This document shows positions 51,045 to 62,583 of a stretch of 64,000 nt of DNA, piece after piece. Origin of the DNA: Chlorops oryzae (taxonomy: Eukaryota; Arthropoda; Insecta; Diptera; Chloropidae); NCBI GenBank assembly GCA_020466095.1, contig CM035806.1, forward strand, positions 147,213,167-147,277,166, in the 5' to 3' direction. A program made the translations under genes and the position numbers. The notes under the pieces are model-generated. The model made no database searches and was not told the origin of the DNA. It saw only the letters and a list, made by a program, of their open reading frames with translations. The stretch's first letter is position 1. Each line of letters starts with the position of its first letter.

Positions 51045-52359
51045 AATTTCGAATTGAGTGACATTCGCGATGCTGCAGCCGATACCACAATGGGCGCTAT
51101 TACTTCAACAGCTGCAGCACCTGCAACTGCAACAACAACATCGCATTCAAAAATCGAAAACGGGCGAAAGCAAGCGCAAAGACACAAGCAAAAACGAACG
51201 AAACATCAATTCGATGATAGAAAATTGAAATGCTATCATTGCCATCATTATCGCCATCGATATCGTAATAAAGGAACAAAATATCATCTCAATCGGAAAT
51301 CCATTTCAATACCATAAAAAACGCAAGGGTTGCCAAACCCACTCGTCAAATTGCACGATAACTACTTAATTTTTTATGTACTTTTACCGTTGCGCATACC
51401 CCCAAACCAAGCATTGGTTGTCTGCGTAATCGTGTAGATCGAGTCAAATCAATTCAAAAGTCAAAGTCAAAGTCAAGTCAAGTCAAGACAAGTCATTTTC
51501 GATGAAACATTTTTCAAACAAAAACAGAAGAAAAAGCAAATTAAGAAAAGAAAATTCATTGAAAATTTTATTAAATTTAATATGCATTGAAATGATTGCA
51601 ATTATTTAGCAATCGGTTAAGCTTAAATATATACATACATATATACATATATATATATATAGAGATAAATATACATCCATATATATAAACATAAATATAT
51701 ATGGTGCGTCTGAAAGCATGCTGTATAAAAAACAAAAAAACAAAAAATTCAAAATATCAAAAAACTAAATATGAATTCTGTATAGGCTCCTAACGTAAAC
51801 GTAAAAAACACGAAAATTCTTCGAAAAAGTCTTCGTTCGAAAGGCGCAATCGATAGTCACTACCTAGAAAAATTATACACACACACACACACATACATAC
51901 ATATCTACACATTTATACATACATACACATATACAAGCATGCATACGAAGTTATATGCAATCGAAATTGAAAATTGTATTTTCAAATCGGTCAGTCAGGT
52001 CAGTCAGTCAGTCAGTCAGTGAGTCATTAAGTCAATGTGCATGCTTAGGCTAAGGAAATTATCCACTTGAATGTGCATATCTTTAACTATTTTCTTGTCT
52101 AATATATACTTAATATGCATACTTAATTATGTAGGTATATAAATTTATACATACATACGTTTAAGGACACTTTCATGCATACATACATATATGTGTATCC
52201 ATAAGAGCTTATTTATTGTAGTTAAATGTGCAATTATTGCAAAATTCATTTAAAACCAAAAATCGACAACAACAACAACAACAACAACAAATCGAAATTT
52301 CATGAAATTTTCGCTCAGCCAGAGAAAAGCTTTCCCCCCACCATTCTGATGGTAATCAT

Positions 52360-52593
52360 CAGGTCCCGGATTTTGTTGACTTTTAGAAATTTAAAGCATA
52401 CTTTGTGGAGTAATAATTTTCTTGAACTCATATAAAGTTAAGATTCAAATCGATTTTAAGCTTCGAAATGAATTTTTTTGAAGTTAGAAAAGCGGTTTGA
52501 AGTTCAACTTCGCAAAATGTTGGTAAGAAATTGTTTTTTTGCCCCCATAAAATATGCTTTAAATTTATAAAAGTCAACAAAATCCGAGCCCTG
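52360..52593. mobile_element. hAT-type MITE family A, copy 3
   Basis: CAGGTCCCGGATTTTG to AAAATCCGAGCCCTG, with a perfect 8-bp duplication GTAATCAT (52352-52359 and 52594-52601). It lies in the likely Mp 3' UTR or just downstream. Confidence 0.88.
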
Positions 52594-52854
52594 GTAATCA
52601 TCTTTTTAGGCTTGAAATTGTTTTCAACAACCAAAAAATAAAGAGCATTTAAAATATTCCTACCGAAATTTTTCACAACAACTGTCTAATTGAATAAAAT
52701 CATTTTTGTTGATTTTTATTAATCGGGCTACCAGATACTTACATATGTATGTATTTTGTCGGGAGATCAAACATAACAAGACAAGATCCAAAAACAATAT
52801 AAATATATAAGTTTATATGCATATATAAAAATGCCAGTCGCATGGACTGATAAG

Positions 52855-53099
52855 CAGGACTCGGATTTTGTTGACTTTTATGAATTTTATATATTTAAAG
52901 CATACTTTAGGGGGCGAAAAAAAACAATTTCTTACCAACATTTTGCGAATAAGTTTTGCGAAGTTGAACCTCAAACCGCTTTTCTAACTTCAAAAAGATT
53001 CATATTGAAGTTCAAAATCGATTTCATGTGAGTTGAACAAAATTTGTACTCCACAAAGTATGCTTTAAATTTATAAAATTCAACAAAATCCGACCTCTG
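52855..53099. mobile_element. hAT-type MITE family A, copy 4, inverted relative to copy 3
   Basis: CAGGACTCGGATTTTG to AAAATCCGACCTCTG, flanked by CTGATAAG and CTGATGAG (8 bp, one mismatch). Confidence 0.8.
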
Positions 53100-54228
53100 C
53101 TGATGAGTAAACGATCCCCCCATTACGGCAAAAATAATTAGAAGAAAGGATCAATATAATTTTCCGACTTGTTAACAGCACACACCACAATAGAGATCTG
53201 GCAAGACAGCAAGAATATTAATCTTACAAAAGCTAAACATCTGGTAACCTTTCAAATCTATGAAAATCGAAAGAATTAATATATATATGAAAAGAAATTT
53301 AAAAAAAAAAAATACATTAAAAACGAAACTAAAATTAATTTCAATGAATCCGAAAAATATGTGACAAAATGTCAAACGTGAACACACAAATACATACATA
53401 TATACATACACATACGAGGTATATACATATATGTTTGCATGCCTGCAAAAATTAATTATTAGTGTATTATCTGTAAGGACGAAATGAATAGAACAAAAAG
53501 AAAAACAAAAACAAACAAAAAAACAAAAGCAAAAGTAAGAAATAAAATAATTTTTTTTGTACGTGGAATGTTACAAGTTTACGAAACCAAAATGAAAATG
53601 AAAATGAAAATGGAACACAAACTACACACACAATAATATTAATTGACTAAATAGACGCTAGCTAGTAATTGACTAACCATTGCATTTATTGTAATTGTAA
53701 TTTTTAGATTTATTTTCATTTTATTTAATTTTTTTTTTTTTTTTATGTTCTCTGTAAATGTCGATTTTAAGTGTTAGAAATATAGGCCAGAGCTTGAAAT
53801 TCAATTTCAGCTAAAGAAAACTTCAAATAAAAACAAAAACAACAACAAAACGAATACAAAAAAAGAAGAAAGGAAATTCAAGTTCTTTACGAAAAAACCA
53901 AAAAAAAATAAAAAATAAAAAATAAAAAAAAGAAACATACATAGATAAGATAAATATTCGAACAATACAGCTAGAAACTTTCTCGATCGTATTTTACTTC
54001 GATTTTGAAATTTAGTCGTATAAGAAGAACAAATTTCCGAACATATCCACAGCGGACACAATAAGGACACAAATGAAAAACAAATTGATGGAGGAAAAAA
54101 TATAAAGATTCCGTTCCGTTCGCCAACATTTCCCAGTCCATTTCCCAGTTCATAGAAATGAATATCTATTGAAATTATATCTTAATTTTAATTTTATTCC
54201 ATCACGAGATAATTATTGAACTGAACTT

Positions 54229-54607
54229 CCCTGCAGGAAGCCTGTCGCCATATGGCCCCATGTCTATACTGACGTCAATATAGACAAGAGAACTAGTTCC
54301 AATGTTAACAGTATTTATAGGCGGTGTCATTAGAGAAACTGTACTGTCAAGAGGTATAGTTCATCTTTATTGACGATGTCAACAACATGTCTCCTTATAA
54401 AGCGAATGAGTACTCCTTTTGTCTATATAATAGTACCGACGTCAATAGTTCGTCAATAGTTTTTCGGTCTACTGTTGACATTCAATGACAACTCAATGTT
54501 AAATGTCAATAACGCAAAGCATTGCGACGGGTATAACTTGTCAGTAGTACTGTTGACGCAGTCAGTATAGAAAGAATATAGATTCACTATTGAAATTTCC
54601 TGCATTG
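54229..54607. mobile_element. CCCTGCAGGAA element, copy 1
   Basis: Left end CCCTGCAGGAAGCC, right end TTTCCTGCA with altered terminal bases. It contains TGACGTCAATATAGAC and its near complement, so it is partly self-complementary. Nearly identical to 57455-57855. Confidence 0.7.
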
Positions 54608-54614
54608 GTTACTT

Positions 54615-54645
54615 CACCCACACACACACACACACACACACAGAT
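54615..54645. repeat. (CA)n microsatellite
   Basis: About 14 CA units directly after the CCCTGCAGGAA element. Confidence 0.85.
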
Positions 54646-55484
54646 CTACTTTCAATGACGAAAGCCTTTTAAAACAGCTTATGACAATTAAAATTCTCTA
54701 AGCATCATTTAGAAAGCTTTTAAGCTTCAATGAATGAATTAACAAACTGCATAAGAATGTTTGATCTTTTTTATTTTTCAAAATTTAATTTACAGTATTA
54801 CCCCGGTATACGCCCGAGCAGGGATATACCTTCATAAGCATCAGCATTACCTGTTTTGAGGCAAAGAAATCTGTTCGCTTATCACACAATTAGGCAATTT
54901 CCAAAGTTCTCAAAAATCCCTTTTAAATTGATTTATTTTTAAAGCTAAAAATACTAATTTTTGCAGAGGATAAATTTTAAAAGGAATTTAGAAGACTTTG
55001 TGGATTGCCCAAGTGTACTGAATAAAATTTGATTGGACCTCAACTCGCAAAATAATTGGGGCTCGGAAAGAATTTTCCTAAAAATTCCAAAAAAAATACC
55101 ATTAAGGCATTCAAGCTCATTCCGCTAACAAATCTCCTTAAGAAAATTAACACCCATTTGGGGTTTATTCACAAGAATGACGGAATTCGCTGTAGAAAGT
55201 CGACGACAGAAATTCTCGAATCTTAACACGTCGTACACTGGGCTTGAACATCAGCACTCATTTTTCTTGTTAATATCCCGAGTTTTCTAATGCATTAATT
55301 TGACATTTATTTTAACGGCATTTTTTGTCAAATTGATAAGTATTTGTGGTGGTCCGTATACCAGGGACATACTGTACATGAAGACGCTATGAAATATCAA
55401 TCACTTTTCGAAGTGATCTTAAGAATCGTAGTGCTAAAGAATCTACCGACTACTCTGCACCACTCACATAATATTACTTCCAAC

Positions 55485-55727
55485 CAGGGCCCCCGGATTT
55501 TGTTGACTCTTTTTAAATTTAAAGCATACATTGTGGAGTAATAATTTTCTTGAACTCATATAAAGTTAAGATTCAAATCGATTTTAAGCTTCGAAGTGAA
55601 TTTTTTTTTTTTTTTGAAGTTAGAAAAGCGGTTTGAAGTTCAACTTCGCTTAACTTATTCGCAAAATGTTGATCCGAAAATATTTTTGCCCCATAAAATA
55701 TGCTTTAAATTTATAAAAGTCAACAAA
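55485..55727. mobile_element. hAT-type MITE family A, copy 5, right end truncated
   Basis: Starts CAGGGCCCCCGGATTTTG and follows the family to AAAAGTCAACAAA, then breaks; about 14 terminal bases are missing. Confidence 0.8.
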
Positions 55728-56275
55728 TCGATTCTATTTCGATTGACGTCTTATACAACTGGTCAATTGTTGACCGTCAATTCATATTTTTATTCGCTTT
55801 TACAGTCACATCCGTGTTTCCACGCACGAAAGAGAGCACAAAATGATCTTTCGAGTATGTGCAACCAAAAATCGCTCAAATTTTTCTCTAAATTTCCGCA
55901 CTTTGCTCGCCCAAAAAGTGAGAATTTACGTCAATAATTGACTTGTATAAAAGGCCTCATTGCGAGAAATCTAGTCCGATTCGGATACTTTCAGTCCTCA
56001 GAAAAATCATTGCTTTTACAACGGAGCTGAACTTTTGTGAACGGAATACATACCTGCAACTTAAAGAACCGTTAATACCCATGGCTATATTTTATTTCCT
56101 TGATCTTTTGCCCAGTTTTCAAATCTTTGAAGCATTTTTTTTTTTCGTTTTCTTACTAATCGTAAGATTGAAGCTGAGGCGAAAACCGAAGCCACTTTGA
56201 ACAGTGGGGGTTGGGGGTCCACTTGGAAATTTACATATTTATTGAAGAATTTCATTAAAAAGATTAACTCATTAT

Positions 56276-56608
56276 CAGGGCTCGGATTTTGTTGCATTTA
56301 TAAATATAAAGCATACTTTATGGGGCAAAAATTTTTGTTACCAACATTTTGCGAATCAATTTAGCGAAGTTAAACTTCAAAACGCTTTTCTTACTTCGAA
56401 AAGATTCCTATTGAAGTTAAAAATCGATTTGAATCTTAACCCTTTCATCGCCATTGGGATAATACATCCCAAACGATTTTTTTTACATTCGAATGGATTT
56501 TCGAGGATAGTTTTCTAGTGAAAGGGTTAACTTTATGTGAGTTGAACAAAATTTTTTACTCCCTAAAGTATGCTTTAAATTTATAAATGCAACAAAATTC
56601 GAGCCCTG
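56276..56608. mobile_element. hAT-type MITE family A, copy 6, interrupted by a TTAA element
   Basis: CAGGGCTCGGATTTTG to AAATTCGAGCCCTG, with a perfect duplication CTCATTAT (56268-56275 and 56609-56616). Its excess length is explained by the nested insert at 56440-56526. Confidence 0.88.
56440..56526. mobile_element. 87-bp piggyBac-like mini-element nested in a hAT MITE
   Basis: Starts CCCTTTCATCGCC and ends CTAGTGAAAGGG, flanked by TTAA at 56436-56439 and 56527-56530. The other MITE copies read straight through this site with a single TTAA. Very short for a mobile element. Confidence 0.85.
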
Positions 56609-57454
56609 CTCATTATAAAAACTATTTTCTTATATTTGAAAAAAGGAAAAAATGCATAAAAGAAATAATAAATAGAGAAAAAATAAAAAAATCGAGTATT
56701 CAGTAACCGGTTGTTCCAAACAACAATATTATTTCGTTTTGATTTGACCAAACTTACACTTTAACATTCGATTTTCCTATCACTGCCCTTTACTTTTCCC
56801 GCCTAAAAAAAAAAAAACTGAATCCGAGTCTATATTTAGAATATTCTATAAACTAAGGCTTAACAACATAATTTTTGTAATGAAAATGCTATATTTTTTA
56901 ACTTTTAAATTTCTAGGCAATCATTTTATGATAAAAAAAAAACAAAAAACAGTAAAACACAATTCAATGTATCCATAATTTTTTGTTCAACACTACGAAA
57001 GCTTCTCGAAAGATAACATAAATACTCAAGATCTAGTTGTTTCTTGTTTTTATTAATATTGTTAAAAAAAAAGAACAATGGAGCCGACTACACCCAAACA
57101 CATCCATACTTTATCTGTATGTTAGAAATAAGTGGAGCTGTACAATATCTTAAAAATACTAAATAATACTCAAATGATACGAATAAAGTTTAATTAGAGC
57201 ATAAATGTATATAATGTGGAACGTGTTTTCTCCGAAGGACTACCGAATACCCACTAGGGGTGTATAAATATCGTCGAATATCGACTAAAGATCGATTGGC
57301 GAATTTTGCGAATCGAACTCTCCGAATGCTAAGGCGCCATATAGACATTCGGTCAGTTAAATTGTGTTGGTAAAAAAAAAAACAAAAACGCTTGTTTGCA
57401 GTAAGTACACCAAGACGATTTTCGATTCAAGATGCATCTAGTCAACGAAAATAT

Positions 57455-57789
57455 CCCTGCAGGAAGCCTGTCGCCATATGGCCCCATGTCTATATTGACG
57501 TCAATATAGACAAGAGAACTAGTTCCAACGTCAACAGTATTTATTGGCGGTGTCATTAGAGAAACTGTACTGTCAAGAGGTATAGTTCATCTTTATTGAC
57601 AATGTCAACAATGTGTCTCCTTATAAAGCGAAAGAGTACTCCTTTTGTCTATATAATAGTACCGACGTCAATAGTTCGTCAATAGTTTTTCGGTCTACTG
57701 TTGACATTCAATGACAACTCAATGTTAAATGTCAATAACGCAAAGCATTGCGACGGGTATAACTGGTCAGTAGTACTGTTGACGCAGTC

Positions 57790-57827
<38 letters not shown>

Positions 57828-57855
57828 AGATTCACTATTGACATTTCCTGCAGGG
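57455..57855. mobile_element. CCCTGCAGGAA element, copy 2, with GA microsatellite
   Basis: Both ends intact: CCCTGCAGGAAGCC and CATTTCCTGCAGGG. Differs from copy 1 mainly by a (GA)n run at about 57792-57824 near the right end. Confidence 0.8.
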
Positions 57856-58439
57856 ATCAAAATCAGTTCGATATTTTGCCATGACATATTTTAATTATGT
57901 TCAAATTTGACGTTTAGTACTTCAATTTTAAAGGCTATCGAACAAAAAAAATAATCGTGAAATAATTGTACATTTATAGGCGCTTTCATAATTTTGCTCT
58001 CATTAATACAAAATAATCACAATTACCTACGATTATTTGACGAATCTTAGGGGAGAGTCACCGGTTGTGGACACCTCACCTTATTTTTTATAGTTGACAG
58101 ATATGGCTAAACTGATCAATACCAAAATTGTATTTAGACTGCAAACATAATCTTACCAAATATGAAAGCATAAACACGCATACGGAAAAAAAACCTAAAA
58201 ATGTTGAAGCGTTTCTAATATTTTTTTTTCCGAACTTCGATTAATCGAAGCAAAGGTAAAAGGTAAGTGTTACACATTTTTTATGCAGTATGCTTAGTGT
58301 ACTTTGTGATGTGATATCGAGCTATAGTTAAATGTTTGTTTTGTGTTAAATTGCTGAATAAAAGAAAAATGGCTACCATTTCCAGTTGTGGATACTCGAA
58401 TGTACCCGGCTGTGGACACTCTCTTTTTTTTTGCATTTG

Positions 58440-58442
<3 letters not shown>

Positions 58443-58470
<28 letters not shown>

Positions 58471-58471
58471 G
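58443..58471. repeat. (GT)n microsatellite
   Basis: About 14 GT units. Confidence 0.85.
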
Positions 58472-59516
58472 CGAGAAAACTGCCAAATATCGTTGTTTAT
58501 GTTAACCCTTTCACTACCAGAGCGACACTGCTTTCCGAAGAAGGTGCAATTGGCATTTTTATAATTCTCATATCTCAGTGGCGAGCACAAGTGAGTCCAT
58601 GTTGGGATCTTCAATTGTTTGCTCCTTGTTACTCCAGTGTTAATAAAAATATAAATTTTTTTACATTTTGGGTATATGTTCTTCAATTATTTGAGAATAT
58701 AAATAGTGAGACGATAACGATGCAAAGATTATAGGAAAAGAGAGAAGAGAAAACATGCTACAAGACCCACATGTACTGTACAGTATTGTTCGTTTGGCAA
58801 TATTTACTAACGACTAAGATTTAGATACTAAATAGGTATCAAGTGGGAAAAATTATAATTGGTAGTAGATGGCGCATTGAGGTAATGGACTCAAGGACTT
58901 CAAAACATAGATATCACATCTTTCCGATAATTTCATGTCACGTTCGTGAGTTATGGAGAAATTCTTAGTTTAACACCCGACGTATGAGCAACGTTCTTTA
59001 TAGTAGGATGTAACATTACGTATACGCCAGCATGACATTTCCGATTCAGATGAATGTTTCTTTTTCATTTTGCCACTGAAGTCATTTTGCTTCAAAAAAA
59101 AATCTCTTCGTTCTGTTTAAATTTATGCGTATTTTACTTCAAATTTTTAAGATTTAAAGCGATTTTTCAAGGGTGTCCACCAAACGGATACAAAAATATT
59201 GTTAGCCAAAAGCTACTGCTTCGCATAATTGCTTATAAATTTTTTCTGATCGATTTAATCTATGTAGTTACTTAAGGGGAAAATTAGCTTAGTTCCTTAG
59301 CTTTCCACTGGTGTGCATGCCACTGCATAATATTGACTTGGAAAAAAGTTATTCGCGAAAAAAACAACCGCTATGACTCTCCCATACTATTTATTAAGAG
59401 CCACATATATATAACACAAAAAAAAACATTAACCCGGTAGCGCCAGAATTAAAAAATAAATATAAAAAATTGGTGTCTGTAAAGTCAATTTACGGACGAT
59501 AGTTTTACGTGATAAC

Positions 59517-59760
59517 CAGGGCCCGGATTTTGTTGACTTTTATCAATTTAAAGCATACTTTGTGGAGTAATAATTTTCTTGAACTCATATAAAGTTAAGA
59601 TTCAAATCGATTTTAAGCTTCGAAATGAATTTTTTTGAAGTTAGAAAAGCGGTTTGAAGTTCAACTTCGCTTAACTAATTCGCAAAATGTTGATCAGAAA
59701 TTTTTTTTCCCCCATAAAATATGCTTTAAATGTATAAAAGTCAACAAAATCCGAGCCCTG
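59517..59760. mobile_element. hAT-type MITE family A, copy 7
   Basis: CAGGGCCCGGATTTTG to AAAATCCGAGCCCTG, flanked by GTGATAAC and GAGATAAC (8 bp, one mismatch). Part of the left duplicated block. Confidence 0.85.
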
Positions 59761-60141
59761 GAGATAACGTCACAAGAAAACACTCATTATGTACATAATA
59801 TGGACCATTCAAGTTCACGTTCGCTTTTTTGACGATTTTTGAAACTCTCTTAGACTTATTAATTGAAAAGTTAGAAAATAAGTCTCATTTTATAACTTTT
59901 TTTGGCGATTTTTAATATAAGTATAAAATAGAATATAATAATTATACTTGAATTTTTGAAATTAAAATTAAATATTAAAGTTTTCAAAATCAATTTCATA
60001 CATACATATATTTAACGTGCAAAGTGAAAAATTGCAAGAAAATTGTTCGGACAATTTTGTTACGTCTTATATGTTAATCCGCATAATGCTTATGCGAATT
60101 GTAGGTTGAAGTAATGCAACCAAAGACTGTATAACTACCCT

Positions 60142-60212
60142 GCAGGAATTGACAGTAGTGAATCTATACTATTTTTCTACTGTCCGCGTCAACAGTACTA
60201 CTGACCATGAAG
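60142..60212 (-). mobile_element. Truncated end of the CCCTGCAGGAA element
   Basis: CCCTGCAGGAATTGACAGTA is the complement of the right end of copies 1 and 2, broken after GTACTACTGACCA. It recurs in the right duplicated block at about 63629. Confidence 0.65.
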
Positions 60213-60755
60213 AGAACGCACACGCTAGGAATACGTAGAAACGATCACGGAAAGAACAAAACAATCGGACATCATCTCCCCTCAACACATTGAGAAGTGT
60301 TTTTTATTTTGACTGTTTTTCGGCAGTCCCCCCGCTTGTCTGTCGATTGCGTGACATGTGTGAATTTGTGTGTGCGCCCATAGCCATACGTATTTGGACG
60401 TTTGCATATTTTCGCCTTGTCTGCTTGTGAAGAGACGATTGAGACGATTTGCTTTCTCATGAGAGCAAACTCTCTGCTCTAAACCGGTTTGAAATTTTGT
60501 GTATTTGAGTGTGTTTGTGCGTCGCTTAAATTTAACGATGAACATTAGGGCTGCTCTTAATTCCCGAAATGGAATTTCAATCGGTCTCAGGGTCCAGAAG
60601 TGTTCCATTGGACATGGAGGAGAAACGTGAGAAATTTGGAAGCAATCGGATAACGGGAACCCGTGGCAGTTTTCAATTGAAGTTTGGGAAATTGGCAAAA
60701 ATAGAGAGGAAACGGCCCTTAACTCCCCCACAAGGCGCCCCTACGGATATATAAT

Positions 60756-61365
60756 GTATGGCCAACCCCCATTATTTTTTTACTCCGAACATTTTTTCTG
60801 AACAAACCTACCCCCTATCTCCCCTCCTTAAGGGGGCTCCCATACAAAAATAATTTTTTAAAAACTTTTCCCCCCATCTTCCTAACTAGCCCCAGAGTGC
60901 CCATAGAGGAGTCAAATGTATGACCGATCCCCCTTAACTTTGTCCCCCTAACATTTTTGCGGCACAAAGTGACTCCTATATCTCCTCCTAAGTGGGGCCC
61001 CCATATAAAACTAACTTAATTTTATCAAAATTTAATGAAAACTGGCCGTCACTACAGTCGAACCTGTCCTAGAGAGATGATATGTATGACCGACCCCCAC
61101 TATTTTTTTACCCCAAACATTTTGTTCAAACACACCTACCCTCTATCTCCCCTCCTAAGGGGGTCCCCCATACAAAATTACCTTAATTTTATCAAAATTT
61201 CATACAAAAGGCCGTCACTACAGTCAAACCCGTCCTAGTGGGATGAAATGTATGACCGACCCCCACTGTTTTTTTACCCCAAACATTTTCTTCCAACACA
61301 CCTACCTTCTATCTCCCCTCCTAAGGGGGGCCCCCATACAAAATGACTCTTAAATTTAAAAAAAA
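60756..61365 (+). repeat. 160-168-bp tandem repeat, four units
   Basis: Units begin GTATGACCGACCCCCACT or close variants at about 60756, 60917, 61084 and 61251. Each contains CTATCTCCCCTCCTAAGGGG and CCCATACAAAAT. The first two are more diverged than the last two. Confidence 0.85.
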
Positions 61366-62583
61366 TGCCTCACGAACTTCAATCTATAATATAGATGCCG
61401 TAGGAACAAGAACGAGCATGTTCAGCATGCATATTCGAAAAATTTACAAAATTACCTTTTAAACGAGCCTAATATGAAGAATATTGGATTAGTTTTTGGT
61501 GTGTTTTAATAATATGATATATTTTATTACCTTTTTTTTTAAACTGAATTTTGGGTTCCATCCCCTAACTGGCCAAATAATGACCCTAGTAGAAAAAAAA
61601 TAAATTTTCCAGTCAAATGCCGCAAACCTCAATCTATGACAAGTTTTTTGAGACTATAACCATTAAAATCGGTTAGTGGTTTCTATTCATAATATTAATT
61701 CAAAACAAATATTTTTTGAAACGCATTATTCACTGTTTTTACGTTCGTTTCTTAGGTCTTCGCATGTCTCTCTCGGTCTGTACGCATGGCTCTCTCGGTC
61801 TGTACGCATGCAAAGACTCAAGAAACAAACGTAAAAACAGTGAATAATGCGTTTCAAAAAATATTTGTTTTGAATTAATATTATGAATAGAAACCACTAA
61901 CCGATTTTAATGGTTATAGTCTCAAAAAACTTGTCATAGATTGAGGTTTGCGGCATTTGACTGGAAAATTTATTTTTTTTCTACTAGGGTCATTATTTGG
62001 CCAGTTAGGGGATGGAACCCAAAATTCAGTTTAAAAAAAAGGTAATAAAATATATCATATTATTAAAACACACCAAAAACTAATCCAATATTCTTCATAT
62101 TAGGCTCGTTTAAAAGGTAATTTTGTAAATTTTTCGAATATGCATGCTGAACATGCTCGTTCTTGTTCCTACGGCATCTATATTATAGATTGAAGTTCGT
62201 GAGGCATTTTTTTTTAAATTTAAGAGTCATGGGGCCCCCCTTAGGAGGGGAGATAGAAGGTAGGTGTGTTGGAAGAAAATGTTTGGGGTAAAAAAACAGT
62301 GGGGGTCGGTCATACATTTCATCCCACTAGGACGGGTTTGACTGTAGTGACGGCCTTTTGTATGAAATTTTGATAAAATTAAGGTAATTTTGTATGGGGG
62401 ACCCCCTTAGGAGGGGAGATAGAGGGTAGGTGTGTTTGAACAAAATGTTTGGGGTAAAAAAATAGTGGGGGTCGGTCATACATATCATCTCTCTAGGACA
62501 GGTTCGACTGTAGTGACGGCCAGTTTTCATTAAATTTTGATAAAATTAAGTTAGTTTTTATATGGGGCCCCACTTAGGAGGAG
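60982..62583. repeat. 1.6-kb inverted repeat (palindrome) with 40-bp spacer
   Basis: The left arm, about 60982-61766, and the right arm, about 61807-62583, are reverse complements with few differences; they encode the same 67-residue open frame on opposite strands. The spacer has two copies of CTCTCTCGGTCTGTACGCAT. The right arm stops at the junction with the duplicated block. Confidence 0.93.

Larger units (their letters stand above)
51045..53560 (+). other. Mp: Probable 3' UTR and downstream region of Mp
   Basis: After the stop there is a 270-nt in-frame open stretch (51045-51314, ending TAA at 51315-51317), then A-rich DNA with CAACAA runs and TATA/CATA microsatellites typical of fly UTRs. 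Possible polyadenylation signals are ATTAAA at 51570-51575 and AATAAA at 52637-52642, 52693-52698 and 53541-53546; the last is followed by a T/GT-rich run. Two hAT-type MITEs (52360-52593 and 52855-53099) sit inside, so if the transcript reaches the distal signal they would be transcribed. The true 3' end cannot be fixed from sequence alone. Confidence 0.5.
59094..60512. repeat. Left copy of a duplicated block
   Basis: Near-identical, apart from scattered substitutions and small indels, to 62584-64000 over at least 1.4 kb. The offset is about 3.49 kb. Contains a family A MITE and a fragment of the CCCTGCAGGAA element. Confidence 0.92.

Noticed and set aside
60282..60731. 149-codon minus-strand open frame
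   Set aside because: No recognisable domain; it overlaps the duplicated block and changes from block to unique sequence mid-frame, which argues against a conserved gene.
61035..62530. Two identical 67-residue open frames on opposite strands as a gene pair
   Set aside because: They are the two arms of the palindrome and read through the 166-bp tandem repeat.
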